Shown here one piece after another: positions 1 through 5,039 of a DNA stretch of 5,626 nucleotides; position 1 is the stretch's first letter, and the number at the start of each line of letters is the position of its first letter. Location: NCBI GenBank assembly GCA_014380155.1, contig JACMKJ010000067.1, positions 1-5,626 of the forward strand, written 5' to 3'. Made by a program: the position numbers and the translations under genes. The notes beneath the pieces were generated by a model. That model was not told the origin of the DNA and did no database searches. It worked only from the letters and a program-made list of their open reading frames with translations. Source of the stretch: Rhizobacter sp. (GTDB taxonomy: Bacteria; Pseudomonadota; Gammaproteobacteria; Burkholderiales; Burkholderiaceae_C).

Positions 1-181
1 CGTGCACAGTTTTTATGCCCGGCCGTCCGACCCGCGCCACAGCGTGGGTGAAACGGACTACGGCAGCCGCTTTACCTGCGCGCTGGCACGCGATAACATT
101 TTCGCTACTCAGTTCCACCCCGAGAAGAGCGCCGAGCACGGCCTCGCGCTCTACCGCAACTTCCTTCACTGGAATCCCTGA
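1..181 (+). CDS. hisH: Imidazole glycerol phosphate synthase, glutamine amidotransferase subunit HisH (3' end only)
   Basis: This is the C-terminal 59 residues of HisH, with the first complete codon at position 2 and a TGA stop at 179-181. HisH is the class I glutaminase that releases ammonia from glutamine and channels it to HisF, in the cytoplasm. The fragment opens with VHSFYA, the conserved HisH segment, and carries QFHPEKS, which holds the His (116-118) and Glu (122-124) of the Cys-His-Glu catalytic triad. The nucleophilic Cys lies upstream of the window. The usual order hisH-hisA-hisF is kept downstream, which supports HisH over other class I amidotransferases. The C-terminus (LYRNFLHW) is intact and of normal form, so the gene is cut only by the window edge. 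Confidence 0.93.
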   Translation, partial: VHSFYARPSDPRHSVGETDYGSRFTCALARDNIFATQFHPEKSAEHGLALYRNFLHWNP

Positions 182-232
182 TCCGCTCACCCAGCGTCAT
201 CTTCGTGCGAACTGTCTCGGGCGACACCTTCT

Positions 233-240
233 CCCCCCCC
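233..240 (+). other. C8 homopolymer in a pyrimidine-rich hisA leader
   Basis: The 77-bp hisH-hisA gap (182-258) ends in a pyrimidine-rich stretch that includes eight consecutive C. It shows no Shine-Dalgarno sequence before the hisA ATG. I see no terminator and no convincing promoter in this gap. A pyrimidine-rich leader could favour S1-assisted initiation, but that is inference. Confidence 0.4.
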
Positions 241-258
241 ACCACTTCTGACTCGGCC

Positions 259-1005
259 ATGCTGCTGATACCTGCGATTGACCTGAAAGACGGCCAGTGT
301 GTGCGCCTGAAACAGGGCGACATGGCCGACTCCACCACTTTCGGTGAAGACCCCGCTGCGATGGCCCGAAGGTGGGTCGACGCCGGTGCGCGCCGCCTTC
401 ACCTGGTCGATTTGAACGGCGCCTTTGCAGGCAAGCCGATCAACGAGGCCGCCATCAAGGCCATCCTGGCCGAGGTCGGCGATGAGGTTCCGGTGCAATT
501 GGGCGGCGGCATCCGCGACCTCGACACCATCGAGCGCTATCTTGATGACGGCCTGAGCTTCATCATCGTCGGCACCGCCGCGGTCAAGAGCCCCGGCTTT
601 CTGAAAGACGCTTGCAGCGCCTTCGGCGGCCACATCATCGTGGGCCTCGACGCCAAAGACGGCAAGGTGGCAACAGACGGTTGGAGCAAGCTCACCGGCC
701 ACGAAGTCATCGACCTGGCGAAGAAGTTCGAAGACTACGGCGTCGAAGGTGTGATCTACACCGACATCGGGCGCGACGGCATGCTCAGCGGCATCAACAT
801 CGAAGCCACGGTGAAGCTTGCGCAGGCGCTCAGCATTCCGGTGATTGCCTCGGGTGGTTTGTCCGACATGGCCGACATCGAGCGCTTGTGCGCAGTGCAA
901 GGCGAAGGTGTCGAAGGCGTCATCTGTGGTCGTGCCATTTACACCGGCGCGCTCGATTTCGCGCTGGCGCAAAAGCGCGCTGACGAACTCAACGGCGCAG
1001 CATGA
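259..1005 (+). CDS. hisA: Phosphoribosylformimino-AICAR phosphate (ProFAR) isomerase HisA
   Basis: HisA catalyses the Amadori isomerisation of ProFAR to PRFAR, the step that feeds HisF-HisH. The protein is 248 residues, the usual size for this single-domain (beta/alpha)8 barrel. It starts MLLIPAIDLKDGQCVRL, with the catalytic Asp at residue 8; the second catalytic Asp is residue 131 in VGLDAKDGK. The phosphate-binding loops of the two half-barrels are visible as LGGGIRD (81-87), TDIGRDG (168-174), ASGG (197-200) and GRAIY (224-228). I chose ATG 259 because the conserved N-terminus begins there; an in-frame GTG at 205 would add 18 residues unlike any HisA. No clear ribosome-binding site precedes the ATG. 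The gene ends in a tandem TGATGA stop. hisF follows after an 83-bp gap filled by a GC-rich repeat-like element. Confidence 0.97.
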   Translation: MLLIPAIDLKDGQCVRLKQGDMADSTTFGEDPAAMARRWVDAGARRLHLVDLNGAFAGKPINEAAIKAILAEVGDEVPVQLGGGIRDLDTIERYLDDGLSFIIVGTAAVKSPGFLKDACSAFGGHIIVGLDAKDGKVATDGWSKLTGHEVIDLAKKFEDYGVEGVIYTDIGRDGMLSGINIEATVKLAQALSIPVIASGGLSDMADIERLCAVQGEGVEGVICGRAIYTGALDFALAQKRADELNGAA

Positions 1006-1008
1006 TGA

Positions 1009-1073
1009 CCCCCACGTCGCTTCGCTCCTGCCCCCCGGGGGGGCGCTCAGCCGCCTTGGGGCGGCCCGGCGGC
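1009..1073 (+). repeat. GC-rich palindromic intergenic element between hisA and hisF
   Basis: The hisA-hisF gap is dominated by a very GC-rich block. It contains a perfect 12-bp palindrome of six C and six G (1031-1042), then a 6-bp stem with a TTGG loop (1050-1055 with 1060-1065), then CCCGGCGGC. No T-tract follows, so it is not an intrinsic terminator on this strand. I recognise the general form (cccccac...cttcgct...cccccgggggg...cttggggcggcccggcgg) as resembling dispersed intergenic elements of Comamonadaceae-type genomes, but only one copy lies in this window. Its end lies 4 bp before the hisF ribosome-binding site, so the RNA structure could affect expression of hisF. Confidence 0.5.
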
Positions 1074-1077
1074 GTCT

Positions 1078-1081
1078 GAGG
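1078..1081 (+). promoter_or_regulatory. Ribosome-binding site of hisF
   Basis: GAGG lies 7 nt before GTG 1089. It fixes the non-ATG start of hisF and lies just beyond the GC-rich element. Confidence 0.7.
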
Positions 1082-1088
1082 TTTCACA

Positions 1089-1850
1089 GTGCTCGCCAAA
1101 CGCATCATCCCCTGCCTCGATGTGACCGGTGGCCGGGTCGTCAAAGGCGTCAACTTCGTCGAGCTGCGCGACGCCGGTGACCCGGTGGAAATCGCCGCCC
1201 GCTACAACGAACAAGGCGCCGACGAACTCACCTTCCTCGACATCACCGCCACCAGCGACGGGCGCGATCTCATCCTGCACATGATCGAGGCGGTGGCCTC
1301 GCAGGTGTTCATCCCGCTGACCGTCGGCGGTGGTGTGCGTGTGGTCGATGACGTGCGCCGCCTGCTCAACGCCGGTGCCGACAAGGTGAGCTTCAACTCG
1401 GCGGCCGTGGCCAACCCGCAGGTGATCCGCGACGCGTCTGACAAATACGGCGCGCAGTGCATCGTGGTCGCCATCGATGCCAAAGGCCGCCCCGATGGCT
1501 CGGGCTGGGACGTCTACACCCATGGCGGCCGCAAGAACACTGGCATCGATGCCGTGGCCTGGGCCCGGCAGATGGCCGAGTACGGCGCCGGCGAGATCTT
1601 GCTGACCAGCATGGACCGCGACGGCACCAAGATTGGCTTCAACCTGCCGCTGACCCGCGCGGTGAGCGACGCGGTCGACATCCCGGTGATTGCTTCGGGC
1701 GGTGTGGGCACGCTGGAGCACCTGGCCGAAGGCATCCAGCAAGGTGGCGCTGATGCGGTGCTCGCTGCCAGCATCTTTCACTATGGCCAGCACACCGTGG
1801 GCGAGGCCAAGGCCTTGATGGCCAGCCGCGGGATTCCCGTTCGGTTGTGA
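1089..1850 (+). CDS. hisF: Imidazole glycerol phosphate synthase, cyclase subunit HisF
   Basis: HisF takes PRFAR and ammonia from HisH and makes imidazole glycerol phosphate plus AICAR, the latter returning to purine synthesis. The 253-residue protein matches the family length and the (beta/alpha)8 barrel. It begins MLAKRIIPCLDVTGGRVVKG with catalytic Asp11; the second catalytic Asp is residue 130 in VVAIDAKG. Other landmarks are TVGGGVR (78-84), MDRDGT (175-180) and ASGGVGT (202-208). The start is GTG, supported by a GAGG box 7 nt upstream and by the conserved N-terminus. It shares ancestry and barrel fold with HisA just upstream. The stop TGA is followed after only 6 nt by rsmD, in the same reading frame. 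hisI and hisE, often next in betaproteobacteria, are not here. Confidence 0.97.
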   Translation: MLAKRIIPCLDVTGGRVVKGVNFVELRDAGDPVEIAARYNEQGADELTFLDITATSDGRDLILHMIEAVASQVFIPLTVGGGVRVVDDVRRLLNAGADKVSFNSAAVANPQVIRDASDKYGAQCIVVAIDAKGRPDGSGWDVYTHGGRKNTGIDAVAWARQMAEYGAGEILLTSMDRDGTKIGFNLPLTRAVSDAVDIPVIASGGVGTLEHLAEGIQQGGADAVLAASIFHYGQHTVGEAKALMASRGIPVRL

Positions 1851-1856
1851 CAGGGC

Positions 1857-2417
1857 ATGGCTGAAGTCCGCATCATTGGCGGGCAATGGAAACGCAGCAA
1901 ATTGCCGGTGGCCGATGCGCCCGGCCTGCGCCCCACACCCGACCGCGTGAGAGAAACGCTCTTCAATTGGCTGGGGCAAAACTTAGACGGTTGGCGCTGC
2001 CTGGACGCGTTTGCCGGCAGTGGGGCACTCGGGTTTGAAGCCGCTTCGCGCGGCGCTGCCGAGGTCACGCTGCTGGAGCGTGATACCAAGCTCGTGCGCG
2101 GCCTGCATGCCGTGCGAGAGCGCTTGAAAGCCGAATCCGTTCGCATCGAAACCGCAGACGCCCTGGCCTGGATGGCGCGGAGTGCGGCCGAGCGTTTCGA
2201 ACTGGTCTTCATCGACCCGCCCTTCGACGCCAACCTGTTCGTGACCGCACTGAAAGCGGCGGCACGCGTGGTCGTGCCCAGTGGCTTCATCTATCTCGAG
2301 GCCGATCGCGCCTTCGGCGATGACCCCGTGCTGGCCGAACAAGGCTTGCGCCTGCACCGCCACGGGCGAGCCGGTGCGGTGCACTTCCACCTGATCCAGC
2401 GCAGCGAGCCCGGCTAA
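1857..2417 (+). CDS. rsmD: 16S rRNA (guanine(966)-N(2))-methyltransferase RsmD
   Basis: RsmD is an S-adenosylmethionine-dependent enzyme that methylates N2 of G966 in 16S rRNA during 30S assembly. The 186-residue protein carries the family start VRIIGGQWKRSKLP, then LRPTPDRVRETLFNWL (24-39), which is diagnostic for RsmD. The SAM-binding motif I, LDAFAGSGALGFEA, is at 49-62, and the catalytic motif IV, DPPF, at 120-123. Length is close to the usual 190-200. ATG 1857 is the first possible start, because the hisF TGA lies in the same frame 9 nt earlier; no strong ribosome-binding site is visible, so translation may depend on ribosomes finishing hisF. The downstream neighbour coaD is the classic partner of rsmD in proteobacteria. 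Confidence 0.95.
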   Translation: MAEVRIIGGQWKRSKLPVADAPGLRPTPDRVRETLFNWLGQNLDGWRCLDAFAGSGALGFEAASRGAAEVTLLERDTKLVRGLHAVRERLKAESVRIETADALAWMARSAAERFELVFIDPPFDANLFVTALKAAARVVVPSGFIYLEADRAFGDDPVLAEQGLRLHRHGRAGAVHFHLIQRSEPG

Positions 2418-2422
2418 ACTGC

Positions 2423-2441
2423 CTGCACTCTTGTTGTGCAG
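2423..2441 (+). other. Hairpin between rsmD and coaD
   Basis: CTGCAC (2423-2428) and GTGCAG (2436-2441) form a perfect 6-bp stem with a 7-nt loop. It ends 3 nt before the GGAAGGA of coaD. There is no T-tract, so it is not a terminator. It could shape access to the ribosome-binding site or be an mRNA processing point; function is unknown. Confidence 0.4.
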
Positions 2442-2444
2442 ACT

Positions 2445-2451
2445 GGAAGGA
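2445..2451 (+). promoter_or_regulatory. Ribosome-binding site of coaD
   Basis: GGAAGGA lies 7 nt before TTG 2459 and about 16 nt before the alternative GTG 2468. The spacing therefore favours the TTG start. Confidence 0.7.
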
Positions 2452-2458
2452 ACGTGCC

Positions 2459-2959
2459 TTGACCTCCGTGACCCGCCTCACCGCCGTCTACCCCGGCACC
2501 TTCGACCCCATGACCCTTGGCCATGAGGACCTGATGCGCCGCGCGAGCCGCCTGTTCGAGCGGCTGATCCTGGCGGTGGCGACAGGCCACCACAAGCGCA
2601 CCATGTTCACGCTGGAAGAGCGCCTGGAGATCGCCACCGAGCTGGCTGCCAAGCACCCCAACGTGGAGGTGATCGCCTTCGACGGCTTGCTCAGCGACTT
2701 CGTCATGAGCCACGGTGGCAAGGTGGTGGTGCGAGGCCTGCGCGCGGTAAGTGACTTCGAATACGAGTTCCAGATGGCCGGCATGAACCGCACGCTGATG
2801 CCCAAGGTGGAAACCGTGTTCCTCACGCCGAGCGACCAGTTCCAGTTCGTCTCGGGCACCTTCGTGCGCGAGATTGCCACCCTCAAGGGTGATGTTTCCA
2901 AGTTTGTGTCACCCTCGGTGCTGCAGCGCCTGCAGCAACGTGTGAACGCAGGCGCATAG
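2459..2959 (+). CDS. coaD: Phosphopantetheine adenylyltransferase CoaD
   Basis: CoaD transfers AMP from ATP to 4'-phosphopantetheine to give dephospho-CoA, the penultimate step of coenzyme A synthesis, in the cytoplasm. The 166-residue protein has the nucleotidyltransferase signature YPGTFDPMTLGH (11-22, with the TxGH motif), the substrate-binding segment RGLRAVSDFEYEF (92-104), and VSGTFVREIA (131-140) followed by GDVSKFV. The family length is about 160. The start is a rare TTG, chosen because a strong GGAAGGA box sits 7 nt upstream; GTG 2468 would give 163 residues and is less well spaced. The gene lies 41 bp after rsmD, its usual neighbour, and 22 bp before a ferredoxin gene commonly found next to coaD in betaproteobacteria. 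Confidence 0.96.
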   Translation: MTSVTRLTAVYPGTFDPMTLGHEDLMRRASRLFERLILAVATGHHKRTMFTLEERLEIATELAAKHPNVEVIAFDGLLSDFVMSHGGKVVVRGLRAVSDFEYEFQMAGMNRTLMPKVETVFLTPSDQFQFVSGTFVREIATLKGDVSKFVSPSVLQRLQQRVNAGA

Positions 2960-2981
2960 TTCTCCGAAGCAGTACTCCACC

Positions 2982-3236
2982 ATGGCACTTTTGATCACCG
3001 ACGACTGCATCAACTGCGATGTCTGTGAACCCGAGTGCCCCAACCAGGCCATCTCGCTTGGCCCCTTGATCTATGAGATCAACCCGGCCAAGTGCACCGA
3101 GTGTGTGGGCCACTTCGACGAGCCGCAGTGTGTGCAGGTGTGCCCGGTGAGTTGCATCCCGGTCGACCCCCGGCATGTGGAGTCGAAAGAGAGCCTGTGG
3201 GAAAAATACCGCCAGCTGCAGGCCGCGTCGGTCTAG
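2982..3236 (+). CDS. YfhL-family 2[4Fe-4S] ferredoxin (Allochromatium type)
   Basis: This is a small cytoplasmic electron carrier of 84 residues. It shows two cluster-binding motifs: C9-x2-C12-x2-C15-x3-C19-P, and C38-x2-C41-x8-C50-x3-C54-P. The eight-residue spacer between the second and third Cys of the second motif is the mark of the Alvin (Allochromatium vinosum) class of bacterial ferredoxin, as is the C-terminal helix after the clusters (ESKESLWEKYRQLQ). By family rule each cluster takes three Cys from one motif and one from the other; Cys58 is extra. The partner enzyme cannot be told from the context. ATG 2982 gives the normal short N-terminus (MALLITDDCINCDVC). No strong ribosome-binding site is seen in the 22 bp after coaD. 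The TAG stop overlaps the stop of the convergent DUF4124 gene. Confidence 0.93.
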   Translation: MALLITDDCINCDVCEPECPNQAISLGPLIYEINPAKCTECVGHFDEPQCVQVCPVSCIPVDPRHVESKESLWEKYRQLQAASV

Positions 3237-3631
3237 CGACTTTTCGCTTTTTTGCCCGATGCGATGGCCACGAAGTCGCCGTTGGCGGGCTTCTTGGCTT
3301 TGGCGGTTTTCTTCTTTGAGGCTCTGGTCGCCACGGTAACCGGCTCAGGCGGTGCGGGGCGGCCGTTGATCTTGCCGGCCATCGCGGGTTGGACTGACTC
3401 CCGGCGTTGGCGCTCACGCTCCAAGTTATCGCCGCGGGCTTGATCCTCTCTCACCTGCGTTTTGGCAGCGGCACGCTGCGCCTCACTGCGCTCGTCGCTC
3501 ACATTCACGACGCGGCCCTGCGGGCAGGGTGTTTGCGAGTACTCGCGGCCATCGGGCCCACAGCGGTAGACCGTCTGCGCCTGCAAAGCGGTACAGACGA
3601 GTGCGGCGGCCAGCAAGAGCAGCAGCCTCAT
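3233..3631 (-). CDS. Small exported DUF4124-like protein with lysine-rich tail
   Basis: This is a 132-residue protein of unknown function. It starts with a clear signal peptide: MR, a leucine/alanine-rich core to about residue 16, and probable cleavage after LQA (residue 18). It is therefore likely periplasmic; the Cys at 13 lacks a lipobox. The mature N-terminus has the DUF4124 pattern, VYRCGPDGREYSQTPCP (21-37), with two Cys (24 and 36) likely to form a disulfide. A charged, probably helical stretch (about 46-80) rich in Arg, Glu and Gln follows, then a Pro-rich linker and a Lys/Ala-rich tail with KKK, KK and KK clusters. ATG at 3629-3631 overlaps the pth stop as ATGA, and GGAG (3640-3643) lies 8 nt upstream, so it is translationally coupled to pth. 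The TAG stop lies in the CTAG shared with the ferredoxin gene. Confidence 0.82.
   Translation of the reverse strand: MRLLLLLAAALVCTALQAQTVYRCGPDGREYSQTPCPQGRVVNVSDERSEAQRAAAKTQVREDQARGDNLERERQRRESVQPAMAGKINGRPAPPEPVTVATRASKKKTAKAKKPANGDFVAIASGKKAKSR
3235..3253 (+). terminator. Weak intrinsic terminator after the ferredoxin gene
   Basis: AGCGA (3235-3239) and TCGCT (3244-3248) can form a 5-bp stem with a CTTT loop, followed by five more T (3249-3253). The stem begins inside the ferredoxin TAG stop. The whole element lies in the last codons of the convergent DUF4124 gene. The stem is short, so efficiency would be modest. Confidence 0.4.
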
Positions 3632-4260
3632 GGTTTGGTCTCCGGCGTCACCAGGCCTTCAGGCCGCGGCGGCTTGGGCCGTGGCGGTTTGGCGGTGAGC
3701 TTCATCGTGGCGCGCTCCATGTCACCGGCGAGGATGAGATCGAGCACCGGCAGCGTCTTGGCGATGCTCTCGTGGATGGCTTCGCCGTGGGTGGGCGAAG
3801 GCTTGCGCAAGACGTAGTCGACCACCTCGGCTTTCACCCCGGGGTGGCCGATGCCAATGCGCAAGCGCCAGTAGTCGGGCGTTCCCAACTGGGCGTGGAT
3901 GTCACGCAGGCCGTTGTGGCCACCGTGCCCGCCACTGCGCTTGAATTTCACCTGGCCGGGCTGCAGGTCGAGCTCGTCGTGCGCCACCAGGATTTCTTCG
4001 GGCGCAATCTTGAAGAAGCGCGCGAGCGCAGCCGCCGACTTGCCTGACAGGTTCATGTAGGTCTGCGGCTGCAGCAACCACAGCGGGCCTTGGTCGCCGG
4101 GCCGGTTCACGCGTGCGACCAGGCCGAAGTAGCTGCGATCGGGGACGAGCGAGGCTTTCAGCTCGCGCGCCACGGCGTCGATCCACCAGAACCCGGCGTT
4201 GTGGTTGGTGGCTTCGTATTCAGGGCCGGGGTTGCCCAGGCCGACAAGCAATCGAATCAT
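3628..4260 (-). CDS. pth: Peptidyl-tRNA hydrolase Pth
   Basis: Pth cleaves the ester bond of peptidyl-tRNAs that drop off the ribosome, recycling tRNA; it is usually essential. The 210-residue protein begins MIRLLVGLGNPGPEYEATNH. The active-site set is complete: Asn10, catalytic His20, Asn70 (in QPQTYMNLSG), Asp95 (in LVAHDELDL), and His115-Asn116 in GGHGGHNGLRD. The C-terminus runs about 16 residues past the E. coli length as a Pro/Lys/Arg-rich tail (KPPRPKPPRP). I chose ATG 4258-4260 from the conserved N-terminus; an in-frame GTG 48 nt upstream lies inside a terminator and would add a non-family extension. No ribosome-binding site is seen, and the two rplY terminators end 30 nt upstream, so pth probably has its own promoter. 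The stop overlaps the next gene as ATGA. Confidence 0.96.
   Translation of the reverse strand: MIRLLVGLGNPGPEYEATNHNAGFWWIDAVARELKASLVPDRSYFGLVARVNRPGDQGPLWLLQPQTYMNLSGKSAAALARFFKIAPEEILVAHDELDLQPGQVKFKRSGGHGGHNGLRDIHAQLGTPDYWRLRIGIGHPGVKAEVVDYVLRKPSPTHGEAIHESIAKTLPVLDLILAGDMERATMKLTAKPPRPKPPRPEGLVTPETKP
3640..3643 (-). promoter_or_regulatory. Ribosome-binding site of the DUF4124 gene, inside pth
   Basis: GGAG on the minus strand is 8 nt before the ATG of the DUF4124 gene and lies within the last codons of pth. It supports the ATGA-overlap start. Confidence 0.65.
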
Positions 4261-4270
4261 GGTGTCGCAG

Positions 4271-4276
4271 ATTATC
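4271..4276 (-). promoter_or_regulatory. Candidate -10 box of pth (GATAAT)
   Basis: GATAAT on the minus strand matches five of six bases of TATAAT. It lies 10 nt before the pth ATG, in the only 30 nt between the rplY terminators and pth. A start site about 7 nt downstream would leave a 5' leader of only a few bases. The -35 region falls on the terminator T-tract (CTCTTT) and is a poor match, so this is tentative. Confidence 0.3.
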
Positions 4277-4290
4277 CGGGCCGACTGCGC

Positions 4291-4314
4291 AAAAAAGAGC
4301 CCCACCAAGGCGGG
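4291..4314 (-). terminator. Second (distal) intrinsic terminator of rplY
   Basis: On the minus strand this reads CCCGCC-TTGG-TGGGG, TC, then six T. The stem has one G-U wobble. It is a near copy of the proximal terminator 34 bp away (22 of 24 bases the same over 4291-4314 and 4325-4348), and would act as a backup. Confidence 0.65.
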
Positions 4315-4324
4315 AACACAGGCG

Positions 4325-4352
4325 AAAAAAAAGCCCCGCCAAGGCGGGGCTT
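4325..4352 (-). terminator. Proximal intrinsic terminator of rplY
   Basis: On the minus strand GCCCCGCC (4350-4343) pairs perfectly with GGCGGGGC (4340-4333) and is followed by eight T (4332-4325). Two flanking A-T pairs can extend the stem. It begins 21 nt after the rplY TAA and is a textbook Rho-independent terminator. Confidence 0.92.
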
Positions 4353-4373
4353 GCAGACCTTCCGAAGAAGGAC

Positions 4374-5018
4374 TTATTTCTTGTTGTTGATCTTTTCGAC
4401 CTTGCGGGCCTTGCCTGCGGGAGCAGCCACGGCCACCGGCGCAACGATCACTTCTTCTTCGGCGGCTTGCACCGAAGTCGACACGATCACCGGGTTCGGC
4501 TTGCCTTGCGTCACGACGGTGATACCTTCGGCCAGCTTCAGGTCGCTCACGTGCAGGGCTTGGCCCTTGGTCAGGTTGGCCAGGTCAACGGTCAGGAACT
4601 CAGGCAGGGCCGAGGCCAGGCACTGGATGCGCAGTTCGGTGACCACGTGGTTAACGAGGCAGGCATCGGTCTTGACGGCCGGCGAGGTTTCTTCGTTGAT
4701 GAAGTGCAGCGGCACTTTCTTGGTGATCTTGGTGGTGGCATCGACGCGCTGGAAGTCGATGTGCAGCACGATCTGGCGGAAGGGGTGCAGCTGGTAGTCA
4801 CGCAGCAGCACTTGTTCGGTCTTGCCACCCAGTTCCATTTGCAGAATGGTCGAGTGGAAGGCTTCCTTCTTCAGAGCGTGGAAGAGGGCGTTGTGATCGA
4901 GTTCGATCATCGAGGGCGTGCCAGCGCCGTAAACAATACCCGGCACCTTGTTGGCCAGGCGCAGGCGGCGGCTCGCTCCGGTCCCCTGCAATGTGCGCTC
5001 AAAAGCGACGAATTTCAT
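4374..5018 (-). CDS. rplY: 50S ribosomal protein L25 / general stress protein Ctc (long form)
   Basis: L25 binds 5S rRNA (loop E region) in the central protuberance of the 50S subunit. This is the long, two-domain Ctc form of 214 residues. The N-terminal 5S-binding domain (about 1-95) includes FERTLQGTGASRRLR, KVPGIVYG (24-31), and the LLRDYQLHPFRQIVLHIDF segment. It is followed by the C-terminal Ctc/TL5 beta domain (about 100-185, with KVPLHF and VTQGKPNPVIV). The tail is Ala/Val-rich and then basic (KARKVEKINNKK). Enteric L25 is about 94 residues and has only the first domain. ATG 5016-5018 has GGAG 6 nt upstream (5025-5028) and starts the conserved MKFVAFERT; an ATG 36 nt upstream has no family support. 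prs lies 102 bp upstream, the common arrangement, with a terminator-like hairpin between. Confidence 0.96.
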   Translation of the reverse strand: MKFVAFERTLQGTGASRRLRLANKVPGIVYGAGTPSMIELDHNALFHALKKEAFHSTILQMELGGKTEQVLLRDYQLHPFRQIVLHIDFQRVDATTKITKKVPLHFINEETSPAVKTDACLVNHVVTELRIQCLASALPEFLTVDLANLTKGQALHVSDLKLAEGITVVTQGKPNPVIVSTSVQAAEEEVIVAPVAVAAPAGKARKVEKINNKK

Positions 5019-5024
5019 GGTGTT

Positions 5025-5028
5025 CTCC
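5025..5028 (-). promoter_or_regulatory. Ribosome-binding site of rplY
   Basis: GGAG on the minus strand lies 6 nt before ATG 5018. It decides the start in favour of the 214-residue protein. Confidence 0.75.
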
Positions 5029-5039
5029 AAACATGGATT

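Noticed and set aside
205..258. In-frame N-terminal extension of HisA from GTG 205
   Set aside because: The HisA family starts at MLLIPAIDL; the extra 18 residues are low-complexity translation of the leader and have no ribosome-binding site.
187..972. Long minus-strand open frame (261 codons) opposite hisA
   Set aside because: It is a codon-bias shadow of hisA in GC-rich DNA; the plus-strand product is an unmistakable HisA with catalytic residues, and the antisense protein has no recognisable motif.
1031..1065. Intrinsic terminator between hisA and hisF
   Set aside because: Strong stems are present but no T-tract follows on the plus strand, and hisF with a good ribosome-binding site begins 24 nt later.
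259..1850. HisA-HisF similarity as a recent tandem duplication
   Set aside because: The shared barrel and motifs reflect the known ancient paralogy of these families; nothing here suggests a recent event.
1047..1979. 310-codon minus-strand open frame opposite hisF and the rsmD start
   Set aside because: It crosses two well-supported genes and the intergenic palindrome, has His/Ala/Gly-rich composition typical of antisense frames, and shows no domain.
4261..4308. In-frame GTG extension of Pth
   Set aside because: The extra codons are the T-tract of a terminator; the family N-terminus is MIRLLVGLGNPG.
4090..4797. 235-codon plus-strand open frame across the pth-rplY junction
   Set aside because: It runs through two terminators and two real genes on the other strand; the composition is that of an antisense shadow.
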